Source of the DNA: Aestuariibacter sp. A3R04
Lineage (GTDB): Bacteria > Pseudomonadota > Gammaproteobacteria > Enterobacterales > Alteromonadaceae
Direction of reading: 5' to 3'
Length of the DNA: 64,000 nucleotides
Assembly: GCF_018860805.1 (NCBI RefSeq)
Contig: NZ_JAHKQR010000011.1
Location: 409,647 to 473,646 of the forward strand
Shown piece by piece: positions 17,672-26,394 of this stretch. Each line of letters begins with the position of its first letter. The first letter of the stretch is position 1. The notes under the pieces are model-generated. The model was not told where the DNA came from. It did not search any database and worked only from the letters and a program-made list of their open reading frames with translations. Made by a program: the position numbers and the translations under genes.

Positions 17672-19396
17672 TTAAAAGTAGGACCAGTTTAATAGGCACA
17701 ATACAATAGCGCTGTAGGTTGCCGATATAGGTAAACCAATCTTTATAAAGTGCTTGAAGCGGTAATTAACGGCGTTAAAAACAAGCAGGTTTGTTTGATA
17801 ACCATAGGGCGATATAAAGCTGGCACTTGCGGCAAAAGCCACTGCCAATGCGAACGGCATCAATGGCGCGCCGATTACATTTGCCACGCCATAGGCGAAG
17901 GGAAACATAAGTGCTGCGGCTGCATTATTGGTGACAAACTCGGTTAGTAAAAGGGTGCTCAAATAGATAATCACAAGAGCCGTGAACCAGTTTGTGCCAG
18001 ACAAATAGGGCATGAGGAAATCAGTGCTAAGCGCAATAACTCCTGCATTCTCTAGCGCCGAAGCCAAACTTAATGCTCCCACAATTACGACGATTAAATT
18101 CAGTGGCATATTGCGTTTTATCTCTCCGTTACTGGTAACCTTTACGGCAACTAGTACGGCGGCAAAAAACAGTAAACCCAAACCCAGATCTATGACATCA
18201 CCGGCGGACAACGCCACTGTGACGAGAAAACCTCCCATAGTGATCCATTCCTGGTAACCGCTGAGCGGGCGGGCAATTTTTTGCTCAGACAAAACAAAGA
18301 AATTTTTAGATAGATTTTGCCGGGTTTGGAAGTCAGGCCCCGTTGCCAATAATAAAAAATCACCCGCTTGCAGTTTTATTTCCCCTAACTTTCCTGAGAG
18401 TTGCTCGCCGTCGCGGCGGATGGCAACGACGGCAGCGTCAAAAAGAGCGCGAAAGCCAAGTGCTTTGATGGTCTGACCGATGATTTGTGCGCGGTTTGAG
18501 ATGATAACTTCGGTGAGGTTTTCCCGCAAGATGCCATCGGCTTCAGCAAACATCGTCAGCCCTTTTATGTGACTTAGGCTATCGAGTTTTTGCACATTAC
18601 CAGAGAAAATGAGTTTGTCTCCCTGATTGATAACAAACTCAGGTGTCACTGGAGTAATAAGTTGTCCGTCGCGCACTATCTCAACCAAAAAAAGCTCTGG
18701 TAGGTTTCGCAGGTGGTTTTCCTCAACGGTTTTACCTATGAGTTCAGACGCAGCGTCTACCTCGGCTTCTACAATATACTCCCGGTAGTTATTTTGTTTG
18801 TTGGCTATCTCGGGCAGCAAAGAAGTCAGTATAAACATCAAAAAACCGCAGCTCAGGCCAGCCACTAAACCGTAGAGTGTGAAATCCCAAAACGCAAACC
18901 CTGGATGGCCGTGTTCCTGTAAAAAAGAGTCAACAATCAGGTTCGTTGACGTCCCGATTAAGGTAACGGTACCACCCAGAATAGCTGAATATGAAAGGGG
19001 AATGAGTAACCGGGATGCGGGGTGGTACTGGTTTTGTTTTACCGGCCCAATGAGGCTGGCTACGATAGCAGTGTTGTTCAGTAAGGCAGAAGAGAAAAAC
19101 GTCAGTCCAAATAATCGCCAGTAAGAGGCCGTAAAGTTTGGCGTAACTAACTTCCTGCCAAGTTGTTTAATCAGCGCCGTTTTGTCGATGGCGCTACTGA
19201 CTAACAACAGTAAAATTAGAGTGATTAACCCTTTGTTAGTGAGGTTGTTGAGTACGTCGTCAAAGCTGAGTTGTTTACTTATTAACAGCAGCAGGACAGC
19301 CACGGCGAACACGGTCGATGGCCGCATATTTGACGCGATAAGAGCAAAAATGGTGCTGAAAAAAATCCCCAGCACCATGAGTTGGCTAACATCCAT
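17672..19396 (-). CDS. SLC13 family permease with RCK_C domains, probable sulfate transporter
   Basis: A 574-residue inner-membrane protein of the divalent anion:Na+ symporter (SLC13) type. N-terminal hydrophobic half 1-190 contains the SLC13 signature-like LLNNTAIVASLIGPV and LGGTVTLIGTSTNLIVDSFL. A cytoplasmic insert at about 200-385 has two TrkA-C (RCK_C) regulatory modules (ELFLVEIVRDGQLITP; VVAIRRDGEQLSGKLG). The second transport half includes FVTNNAAAALMFPFAYGV. Being the last gene of the cysDCQN operon, 17 bases after cysN, it most likely imports sulfate for the pathway. Direct specificity is not visible. Confidence 0.88.
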   Translation of the reverse strand: MDVSQLMVLGIFFSTIFALIASNMRPSTVFAVAVLLLLISKQLSFDDVLNNLTNKGLITLILLLLVSSAIDKTALIKQLGRKLVTPNFTASYWRLFGLTFFSSALLNNTAIVASLIGPVKQNQYHPASRLLIPLSYSAILGGTVTLIGTSTNLIVDSFLQEHGHPGFAFWDFTLYGLVAGLSCGFLMFILTSLLPEIANKQNNYREYIVEAEVDAASELIGKTVEENHLRNLPELFLVEIVRDGQLITPVTPEFVINQGDKLIFSGNVQKLDSLSHIKGLTMFAEADGILRENLTEVIISNRAQIIGQTIKALGFRALFDAAVVAIRRDGEQLSGKLGEIKLQAGDFLLLATGPDFQTRQNLSKNFFVLSEQKIARPLSGYQEWITMGGFLVTVALSAGDVIDLGLGLLFFAAVLVAVKVTSNGEIKRNMPLNLIVVIVGALSLASALENAGVIALSTDFLMPYLSGTNWFTALVIIYLSTLLLTEFVTNNAAAALMFPFAYGVANVIGAPLMPFALAVAFAASASFISPYGYQTNLLVFNAVNYRFKHFIKIGLPISATYSAIVLCLLNWSYF

Positions 19397-19413
19397 ATGA
19401 ACCGATGGGCCTC

Positions 19414-20829
19414 TTACAATTTAGAAATGTCTAGTGCATTCCAATGTGGGAAGTGCCTGCGAACAAGCTCGTTGAATTCCAGTTCAAACGCTGAGAATTC
19501 GGGCGATGCGTGTTGCGTGCCATCAGCCAGTTTATCGATAATCATTCCCGCACCTACCGTGCCATTGGTCAGACGGTCAATAACAATATACGCACCGGTA
19601 GCACGGTTGTTGTCGTAGTTGTCGCAGGCCACTTGTTGGGTAAACTTCAAGTCTACCACACCAATTTCATTTAGGTTTAAATGTGCAGCCTGGGTTTTTT
19701 CCAGGGTGTTAACATCGATCTGATATTCTACGTTAGCCACTGAGCCGGGTGTTGTCTTGGTTGCAAATTTGAAGATGTATTGCTTATTCGGCATCATAGG
19801 TTCTTCAGACATCCACACAAGGTGTGATTTAAACTGGTTGCCAAGCAGAGGCAAGTTGCCTGATTTTACAATCATGTCTCCGCGAGAAATATCGATCTCG
19901 TCTTCCAGTGTCAGCGTCACAGCTTGAGGTACGTATGCGCGATCCTGCTCACCGTCAAAGGTGACAATAGATTTAACCTTGGAGGTTTTCATAGAGGGTA
20001 GCGCCGTGATTTCATCACCAGGTACTACTTGGCCAGACACTACTGTGCCGGCAAAACCACGGAAATCCAGGTTCGGGCGGTTTACGTATTGAACGGGAAA
20101 GCGGAAGTCTTCAATGTTGGCGTCGCTACTAATTTCAATAGTTTCAAGCATTTCCATCAGAGGTTTTCCTTGGAACCAAGGCGATTTCTCACTCTTGTTA
20201 ACGACGTTATCACCTTCCAAGGCAGAAATCGGGACAAATTGAATATCAGGAATGTTGAGATTTTCCGCAAACTTGAGAAAGTCCGCTTTGATGTCTTGAT
20301 AAACTTTCTCACTAAAGTCCATCAAATCCATTTTGTTTACGGCAACAATTACGTGCTTGATACCCAATAAGCTGGCCAGGAATGAGTGGCGTCTGGTTTG
20401 CGTTTTAACACCTGCGCGGGCATCAACCATTAAAATTGCGAGGTCACAGGTTGACGCGCCGGTAACCATGTTACGGGTGTATTGCTCGTGTCCCGGAGTA
20501 TCTGCAATGATAAATTTACGCTTATCTGTTGAAAAATAGCGGTATGCAACGTCAATGGTAATACCTTGTTCTCGCTCTGACTGCAATCCGTCTACCAGCA
20601 AAGCAAGGTCAACTTTGTCACCCGTTGTACCGACTTTCTTACTGTCTTTAGTAATCGCGGCCAATTGATCTTCATAGATCATTTTAGAGTCATGCAGCAG
20701 ACGGCCGATGAGGGTACTTTTACCGTCGTCAACGCTACCACAGGTTAAAAAACGCAGCAGATCTTTCTGCTCGTGCTGCTCCAGATAAGCCAGTACGTCT
20801 TCTTTCAATAATTCGTTATCTACATTCAT
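19414..20829 (-). CDS. cysN: Sulfate adenylyltransferase subunit 1 (CysN), GTPase
   Basis: 471 residues. With CysD it makes adenylyl sulfate from ATP and sulfate, driven by GTP hydrolysis. It has an EF-Tu-like GTPase domain: P-loop [16 protein letters not shown], switch region [34 protein letters not shown], then beta-barrel domains 2 and 3. No fused APS kinase domain is present at the C-terminus; cysC is a separate gene upstream. It starts 4 bases after the cysQ stop, so it is separated from its partner cysD by two genes. Confidence 0.97.
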   Translation of the reverse strand: MNVDNELLKEDVLAYLEQHEQKDLLRFLTCGSVDDGKSTLIGRLLHDSKMIYEDQLAAITKDSKKVGTTGDKVDLALLVDGLQSEREQGITIDVAYRYFSTDKRKFIIADTPGHEQYTRNMVTGASTCDLAILMVDARAGVKTQTRRHSFLASLLGIKHVIVAVNKMDLMDFSEKVYQDIKADFLKFAENLNIPDIQFVPISALEGDNVVNKSEKSPWFQGKPLMEMLETIEISSDANIEDFRFPVQYVNRPNLDFRGFAGTVVSGQVVPGDEITALPSMKTSKVKSIVTFDGEQDRAYVPQAVTLTLEDEIDISRGDMIVKSGNLPLLGNQFKSHLVWMSEEPMMPNKQYIFKFATKTTPGSVANVEYQIDVNTLEKTQAAHLNLNEIGVVDLKFTQQVACDNYDNNRATGAYIVIDRLTNGTVGAGMIIDKLADGTQHASPEFSAFELEFNELVRRHFPHWNALDISKL

Positions 20830-20833
20830 TGCG

Positions 20834-21622
20834 TTATGCGCTCACTAAGAAAAAGGGGTTCAGTACAGAATCTTTTTGATTATATGTCAGGTCAGGGGCA
20901 TCAGTTGCTAACGGATTTGCCGCATCCAGTACAGTCACTTTAGCGCCAGCTGCAGTCGCAACAGCGTGTGCAGCGCCTGTATCCCATTCTGAAGTAGGGC
21001 CTAAACGAGGGTACAAATGGGCTTCACCAGAGGCGACAAGGCACAACTTTAACGAGCTACCCATGGCGACCAGTTCGGCTTCACCACCAAGCTGTTCCAG
21101 GAGGTTTTTGATCTCCGGGCTCTGGTGAGAACGGCTGCCAACCACTTTCCAGGTTTCACCTTCCAGGTGTTTTTTTGCACTGATTGGCGCCAGTGTACCG
21201 TCAGATTCCAACCAAGCACCTTTACCATCAATACCTATGTAAGTGCGTTTTAACACTGGTGCATACACCACACCCATCACTGGTTTGCCGCCATCAATAA
21301 GTGCAATGTTTACAGTGAATTCGCCATTTTTCTTGATAAATTCCTTTGTACCATCAAGGGGGTCAACCAACCAGTACTGGTTCCAGGTTTGTCTTTCTTC
21401 CCACGGGATGTCAGCTGACTCTTCAGACAGAATGGGTAAATCTGAAATAGTTTCCAGGCCAGCAACAATCACTTTGTGTGCTGCAAGATCTGCTTCGGTC
21501 AGCGGGCTGGTATCTTCTTTTTCATAAATGGCGAAATCTTTTTCGTAGATTTCCATAATTTTCGCACCGGCTTCTTTGCTGATGCTGACAATTTGTTCTG
21601 CTAATGGATCGGGTAATGCCAT
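20834..21622 (-). CDS. cysQ: 3'(2'),5'-bisphosphate nucleotidase (CysQ)
   Basis: 262 residues. It removes the 3' phosphate from PAP (and PAPS), recycling the by-product of sulfate reduction. Inositol-monophosphatase-fold motifs are visible: [15 protein letters not shown] (first metal site), [20 protein letters not shown] (DPxDGT metal site) and [19 protein letters not shown] (third site). The start codon overlaps the cysC stop by one base (TAATG). In E. coli cysQ is unlinked to cysDNC; here it is inside the operon. Confidence 0.95.
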   Translation of the reverse strand: MALPDPLAEQIVSISKEAGAKIMEIYEKDFAIYEKEDTSPLTEADLAAHKVIVAGLETISDLPILSEESADIPWEERQTWNQYWLVDPLDGTKEFIKKNGEFTVNIALIDGGKPVMGVVYAPVLKRTYIGIDGKGAWLESDGTLAPISAKKHLEGETWKVVGSRSHQSPEIKNLLEQLGGEAELVAMGSSLKLCLVASGEAHLYPRLGPTSEWDTGAAHAVATAAGAKVTVLDAANPLATDAPDLTYNQKDSVLNPFFLVSA

Positions 21623-22215
21623 TACACAAGTCCTTTTTCTACAAGCATATTATACAAACGCTCCGCCGTATCTTCGGCAGGCTCGTCTTTATAAGTTAGA
21701 TGAATTTCCGGGTTTTGCGGTGCTTCGTATGCCGAGGAGATACCGGTGAAATCTTTAATTTCACCCGCGCGGGCTTTTTTGTATAAACCCTTCGGGTCTC
21801 GCTGCTCACATACATCGAGTGGCACGTCAACAAATACTTCTACAAACTCACCTTCATCCAACAGTTTGCGACAATAGTCACGGTCAACCTGGAATGGAGA
21901 AATAAAAGCAGTTAAAACAATGACACCTGAATCGACAAAAAGCTTTGCTACTTCGCTAACACGGCGAATATTCTCCACCCGGTCTTTATCGCTAAACCCC
22001 AGGTCGCCACATAAACCGTGACGCACATTGTCACCGTCGAGGAGATAGGTGTGCTTTCCTTGCTCTTGGAATTTCTTTTCCAGCAGATTGGATAACGTCG
22101 ACTTACCGGAGCCGCTGAACCCTGTGAGCCATAAAACACGAGGTGTTTGGCCCAGGCTATTCGCCCGTGACTGTTTGTTTACTTCGTGTTTATGCCAGAC
22201 AATATTGGTCGACAT
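21622..22215 (-). CDS. cysC: Adenylyl-sulfate kinase (CysC)
   Basis: 197 residues. It phosphorylates APS to PAPS with ATP. The P-loop is [19 protein letters not shown]. Further conserved pieces are [45 protein letters not shown] and [20 protein letters not shown], the expected family order. It starts at ATG 22215, overlapping the cysD stop by one base (TGATG), and ends overlapping the cysQ start by one base. Confidence 0.97.
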   Translation of the reverse strand: MSTNIVWHKHEVNKQSRANSLGQTPRVLWLTGFSGSGKSTLSNLLEKKFQEQGKHTYLLDGDNVRHGLCGDLGFSDKDRVENIRRVSEVAKLFVDSGVIVLTAFISPFQVDRDYCRKLLDEGEFVEVFVDVPLDVCEQRDPKGLYKKARAGEIKDFTGISSAYEAPQNPEIHLTYKDEPAEDTAERLYNMLVEKGLV

Positions 22216-23129
22216 CAGAAGTACCCTTCCATTTTCTTCTTCTCCATAGAACCCGCGCTATCGTGGTCGATAACCCGCCCTTGTCGCTCTGACGTTTTCG
22301 TCAGCAACATTTCCTGAATAACTTCAGGGAGTGTTGCAGCTGTGGATTCAACTGCGCCGGTCAATGGATAACAGCCCAGTGTACGGAAACGCACTGAACG
22401 CATTTGTGGTGTTTCACCTTCTTCCAATGGCATGCGATCGTCGTCAACCATGATCAAAACGCCATCGCGTTCTACCACCGGGCGAGGTTTCGCCAGATAA
22501 AGTTGGGGAATGTCGATGTTTTCCAGATAGATATATTGCCAGATATCCAGTTCTGTCCAGTTTGACATAGGGAATACGCGGATGCTTTCGCCTTTGTTTA
22601 CCTGTGAATTGTAGATATTCCACAGCTCTGGACGTTGGTTTTTCGGATCCCAGCGGTGATTGCTGTCCCGGAAGGAATAGACCCGTTCTTTGGCCCGGGA
22701 CTTTTCTTCATCTCGGCGGGCACCACCAAAGGCCGCGTCGAACTTATATTTGTTCAGCGCTTGCTTGAGTGCTGCCGTTTTCATGATATCGGTATGCTTG
22801 GCACTCCCGTGGCTAAAGGGCCCGATACCGGCATCGACACCTTCCTGATTGATGTGAACCAGCAGATCGAAACCGTGCTTCTTAGCTTGTTGATCACGAA
22901 ATTCTATCATTTCGTGAAATTTCCAAGTGGTGTCTACGTGAAGTAGTGGGAATGGAATTTTACCTGGTGCAAAGGCTTTGCGAGCCAAATGAAGTAACAC
23001 CGAGGAATCCTTTCCGACAGAATAAAGCATAACCGGGTTTTCAAATTCCGCAGCGACTTCGCGGAAAATGTGGATGCTCTCGGCTTCGAGTTGTTTCAAA
23101 TGGGTAATAGACGGTATTTCTAAAGTCAT
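22215..23129 (-). CDS. cysD: Sulfate adenylyltransferase subunit 2 (CysD)
   Basis: 304 residues from ATG 23129. It catalyses adenylation of sulfate together with CysN. The PP-loop is [20 protein letters not shown]; other signatures are [36 protein letters not shown] and [25 protein letters not shown] C-terminus. Extending to ATG 23189 would add 20 residues absent from the family. It is the first gene of the five-gene sulfate activation operon; a TATAAT-like -10 lies 37 bases upstream without a good -35, as expected for activator-dependent (CysB-type) genes. Confidence 0.97.
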   Translation of the reverse strand: MTLEIPSITHLKQLEAESIHIFREVAAEFENPVMLYSVGKDSSVLLHLARKAFAPGKIPFPLLHVDTTWKFHEMIEFRDQQAKKHGFDLLVHINQEGVDAGIGPFSHGSAKHTDIMKTAALKQALNKYKFDAAFGGARRDEEKSRAKERVYSFRDSNHRWDPKNQRPELWNIYNSQVNKGESIRVFPMSNWTELDIWQYIYLENIDIPQLYLAKPRPVVERDGVLIMVDDDRMPLEEGETPQMRSVRFRTLGCYPLTGAVESTAATLPEVIQEMLLTKTSERQGRVIDHDSAGSMEKKKMEGYF

Positions 23130-23165
23130 TGTCGAGTCCGATAGTTGAGGTTTATATACTAAACA

Positions 23166-23171
23166 ATTATA
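23166..23171 (-). promoter_or_regulatory. Possible -10 element of the cys operon
   Basis: On the minus strand these bases read TATAAT. The -35 region 17 bases upstream is GAAATA, which does not match TTGACA. The arrangement suggests an activator-dependent promoter, but no CysB site was identified by eye. Confidence 0.3.
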
Positions 23172-23263
23172 TGTATAGAACCCTAACATATTTCAGCTTA
23201 AAAGTAGTATGCTAATTTGCTATACGAAATAGCCGTTTTATATCTTCGCAACTAAATTGTCAT

Positions 23264-23287
23264 AAAAAAGCCGCGGTTAGGCGGCTT
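23264..23287 (-). terminator. Terminator of putP
   Basis: On the minus strand AAGCCGC-CTAACC-GCGGCTT is followed by a T6 run (23264-23269 on the plus strand are A). It lies 80 bases after the putP stop codon. Confidence 0.85.
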
Positions 23288-23367
23288 GACGACATTAGCG
23301 TGTAAATTCAGAGCAACAAAGCAATTGACACCACTGTGGCGTGAGCTTGTGTTGTGTTGCTAGTGGT

Positions 23368-24876
23368 TCATTTATGGGCACTTAATTGCTTTTTGAAGGC
23401 ATCATAAATTTCAACGACGCCATTTCTAGGCGTGCCTGACTTACTCATCACCATAATGGTTATACTGGAGAGTATAAAACCGGGGACAATTTCATACATC
23501 CAGTTACTCAGGCTCTGCCCATCTATTTGCAAGGGAAGGTAGATCCACAGCAACACTGTTGCTGCACCCACAACCATGCCGCCGAGTGCTGCCCGCCGGG
23601 TCATGTCACGTTTAAATAAACTAAACAATACCAGCGGACCAAAAGCTGCGCCAAATCCCGCCCAGGCATTACTCACCAAAGACAATATGGTACTGTTTCG
23701 ATCATACGCGAGATAGATGGCTACCAGTGCAACAATGACAACAGATAAACGGCCTGCAACAACCAGTTCGCGATCGGATGCATTGCGACGAAGGAAGGTC
23801 TGATAAAAGTCACTGGTTAATGAGCTTGATGTAACCAGCAATTGGGATGAGATGGTACTCATAATCGCGGCCAGAATTGCTGCAAGCAGAAAGCCGCCCA
23901 CCAAGGGGTGGAACAGGAGCTGGGAGAGATAGATAAATACGGTTTCAGGATCAATTGATTCACCTTGTCGGGTGACAAAAGCGAGCCCGAACAAACCGGT
24001 CATGAGCGCGCCGACAATAGAGACCAGCATCCAGCTCATGCCAATGTTTCGCGCCTTGGGTACATCACTTACTGAACGAATTGCCATAAAGCGCACAATA
24101 ATATGTGGCTGCCCAAAGTAACCAAGCCCCCAAGCCATTAGAGAAAGCATACCGATCAAAGACAGTGAGGAACCGGTTCTAGCGTCGGTAAACGGGCTAA
24201 ACAGGGTGGGGTCAATGGCTTTGACGGCAGAAACGGCGTCACTCAATCCGCCGAGTTCGAAAATAACCACCGCTGGAACCATCACAAGGGATATAAACAT
24301 AATACAGCCCTGCACAAAGTCGGTGATAGACACGGCCATAAAACCGCCAAACAGGGTGTAGGCCACAACTACGCCGGTCGTTACATAAAGACCGGTTTCG
24401 TAACTGAGGCCAAATGAGGTCTCAAAGAGCTTACCGCCGGCCACTACGCCAGACGAAGTATAAAGTGTGAAGAAAACAACGATGACTACTGACGCAATAA
24501 CCCGAAGTATGTGAGAGTTATCAGCAAAGCGGTTTTCGAAATAATCCGGAAGTGTGACGGCGTTGTTGGCCATCTCGGTGTAAATGCGAAGGCGAGGAGC
24601 AACCAGCAGGTAATTGGCCAATGCGCCAAACACCAGGCCCACAGCAATCCAGCTCGCTGAAAGGCCTGACACATACATAGCACCTGGTAGCCCCATTAAC
24701 ATCCAACCGCTCATGTCTGATGCACCGGCGGAAAGTGCTGTAACCGCAGGCCCCAGTTGACGGCCTCCTAACATATAGCCTTCTACACTAGTGTCGGTTT
24801 GCTTAAATGAAAATAACCCTATTGCGAGCATTGCTGCAAAATAGATACCCAGAGAAATTAGGGTTTCAGTTGCCAT
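23368..24876 (-). CDS. putP: Sodium/proline symporter (PutP)
   Basis: 502 residues, exactly the length of E. coli PutP; imports proline with Na+ across the inner membrane. The N-terminus MATETLISLGIYFAAMLAIG, the Na+-site segment LGPAVTALSAGASDMSGWML and YLLVAPRLRIYTEMANN are typical of the solute:sodium symporter family, and about 13 hydrophobic segments are visible. ATG 24876 is chosen because AGGAAGGA stands directly before it; an upstream start at 24903 would add nine residues. No putA gene is adjacent. Confidence 0.95.
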   Translation of the reverse strand: MATETLISLGIYFAAMLAIGLFSFKQTDTSVEGYMLGGRQLGPAVTALSAGASDMSGWMLMGLPGAMYVSGLSASWIAVGLVFGALANYLLVAPRLRIYTEMANNAVTLPDYFENRFADNSHILRVIASVVIVVFFTLYTSSGVVAGGKLFETSFGLSYETGLYVTTGVVVAYTLFGGFMAVSITDFVQGCIMFISLVMVPAVVIFELGGLSDAVSAVKAIDPTLFSPFTDARTGSSLSLIGMLSLMAWGLGYFGQPHIIVRFMAIRSVSDVPKARNIGMSWMLVSIVGALMTGLFGLAFVTRQGESIDPETVFIYLSQLLFHPLVGGFLLAAILAAIMSTISSQLLVTSSSLTSDFYQTFLRRNASDRELVVAGRLSVVIVALVAIYLAYDRNSTILSLVSNAWAGFGAAFGPLVLFSLFKRDMTRRAALGGMVVGAATVLLWIYLPLQIDGQSLSNWMYEIVPGFILSSITIMVMSKSGTPRNGVVEIYDAFKKQLSAHK

Positions 24877-24971
24877 AGTATTCCTTCCTGTCTTTTTGAC
24901 CATGCTAACAGGAAGTGAGAAAGGTCTCTATGTCACTGTAAAAAAAGCGGAGAAGTGAGTGCGGGCTGAGA

Positions 24972-25009
24972 TAAAACAGCAGTAACGATTTATTTGCCGT
25001 TACTGCTGT
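24972..25009 (-). terminator. Terminator of the sigma/DUF3379 operon
   Basis: A perfect 12-base stem, ACAGCAGTAACG (24976-24987) and CGTTACTGCTGT (24998-25009), with a 10-base loop. On the minus strand it is followed by TTTT. It lies 12 bases past the stop of the DUF3379 gene. Confidence 0.75.
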
Positions 25010-25021
25010 CTCTACTGAGAG

Positions 25022-25729
25022 TTATGCAGAAAAGGTAATACTTCGCTTCACTTTTTTCATTACCGGTTCAAGATCTGCGTTCTTGTCACCTACGACCATA
25101 ATGTCAGCCTTCATCATCGACCAACTCTCGCCGTGATACTTTTCGTCGGAAAAGGAGTCTGGCATAGACATGCGGCCTTTATGAGGTACCACAAATACAG
25201 ATACCTTCCCCTGCTCAGTATTCATGATGAGGTGTAATGTTAGTGTGGTATTTAAATGGCAATAATTCGCTACTGCCACGTCGCCGATAGGTGCGGAAAA
25301 GCTGCCGCCAAATCCAGCGAGCTTTGCATTGACTTGTTGCAACCCAACTTCCACCGGCAGGCCGGGTAATTCCATTTCCGCGTGGCGAACGTGAGCCAGC
25401 GCTTCACCGCCCATATCCACAGGCTGATACTGGTAAATGACAGTTCCTGTAATCCCGATCACAAAGGCTATAGATGCTGCCATGGCAATGAACCAACGGC
25501 TGCGTTTTTTGTGATGATTAAACTCGGCCGTCGCCTGCTGCCAGATGAGTTTATATGCCAAGTCGTCCGGCACAGGAACCTTCACAGCCTGACTGAGTTT
25601 TGCATCCAGCCCTTGGAGTGATGATTTAAGCTGCGCTTTTTCACTGTCTTGTCGGATGGCCTCTGTCACGTCTTTATCAGTCGTGTTTGGATCGGCGAAA
25701 ACACGACGCCTGAATTCTAAATCATCCAT
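25022..25729 (-). CDS. DUF3379 family protein, probable anti-sigma factor
   Basis: 235 residues. The N-terminal part (MDDLEFRRRVFADPNTTDKD) and the single central membrane segment (WFIAMAASIAFVIGITGTVI, about residues 79-100) match the DUF3379 family. The C-terminal ~130 residues would face the periplasm. It overlaps the ECF sigma gene by eight bases, and this tight pairing with single-pass topology strongly suggests a membrane anti-sigma factor. No HxxxCxxC zinc anti-sigma motif is visible, so binding would use another fold. The inducing signal is unknown. Confidence 0.8.
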   Translation of the reverse strand: MDDLEFRRRVFADPNTTDKDVTEAIRQDSEKAQLKSSLQGLDAKLSQAVKVPVPDDLAYKLIWQQATAEFNHHKKRSRWFIAMAASIAFVIGITGTVIYQYQPVDMGGEALAHVRHAEMELPGLPVEVGLQQVNAKLAGFGGSFSAPIGDVAVANYCHLNTTLTLHLIMNTEQGKVSVFVVPHKGRMSMPDSFSDEKYHGESWSMMKADIMVVGDKNADLEPVMKKVKRSITFSA

Positions 25730-26261
25730 TAGAACGACCTCTTAAATTGGTATCTTCTTGTCCCAGCATATCCCGGAGTTGATTACGTGCTCTGAACAAG
25801 CGTGTCATAACTGTATTTTTGTTTAAATCCAACTGTTGTGCTATCTCTTCACCGGTAAAACCGAAGATCAACTGCAAAATAAGCGGTTCTCTGTAATCGG
25901 TCGGCAATCGGCTTATTAAAATGCGCAATTCTTCGTGGTCACTTTCAGCGTTTGCGTGAAACGCATCGTCTGCAACATGCACATCATCTATATCCACCAG
26001 ATCGAGCTGCTTGCGCTCAAATCGTCTGGCGTTTTCTCGCCTTACAATGGTAATGAGCCACGACTTTGCGGATTTTTCATCATTTAAAGAATCTAAAGAT
26101 CGCCAGGCCCTCAAAAAAGTCTCCTGAACAATATCTTCTGCTATTGTGCTATCTCGGGTTAACCAATACGCATAGCGGTATATGTCGCCATGAAAAGCAT
26201 GCACCAGTGCTTCGTACCGTTTTTGTTTTGCTCTCATGTCCGAATAGACCTGACTACTCAT
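25722..26261 (-). CDS. ECF-type RNA polymerase sigma factor
   Basis: 179 residues. Region 2 is visible as DIYRYAYWLTRDSTIAEDIV and QETFLRAWRSLDSL; region 4 as LPTDYREPLILQLIFGFTGE and EIAQQLDLNKNTVMTRLFRA. There is no extra C-terminal domain. It directs transcription from a dedicated promoter set when released by the downstream membrane partner. The upstream minus-strand region is AT-rich; I could not identify a self-type promoter with confidence. Confidence 0.93.
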   Translation of the reverse strand: MSSQVYSDMRAKQKRYEALVHAFHGDIYRYAYWLTRDSTIAEDIVQETFLRAWRSLDSLNDEKSAKSWLITIVRRENARRFERKQLDLVDIDDVHVADDAFHANAESDHEELRILISRLPTDYREPLILQLIFGFTGEEIAQQLDLNKNTVMTRLFRARNQLRDMLGQEDTNLRGRSNG

Positions 26262-26361
26262 GAAAAAATTTCTCGAATATTTTTTTTAAGGGTAGAGCGC
26301 TACGCATTAAAAAGAAACTACAAAAAAGTATAATAAGCTATACAGAGAGAGGTTCATAAAG

Positions 26362-26386
26362 AAAAGCCACCGAGGAGTGGTGGCTT
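26362..26386 (-). terminator. Terminator of the DUF885 gene
   Basis: AAGCCACC (26364-26371) pairs with GGTGGCTT (26379-26386). On the minus strand the stem is followed by TTC and T-rich sequence. It sits 8 bases past the DUF885 stop codon. Confidence 0.8.
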
Positions 26387-26394
26387 GATTTACA

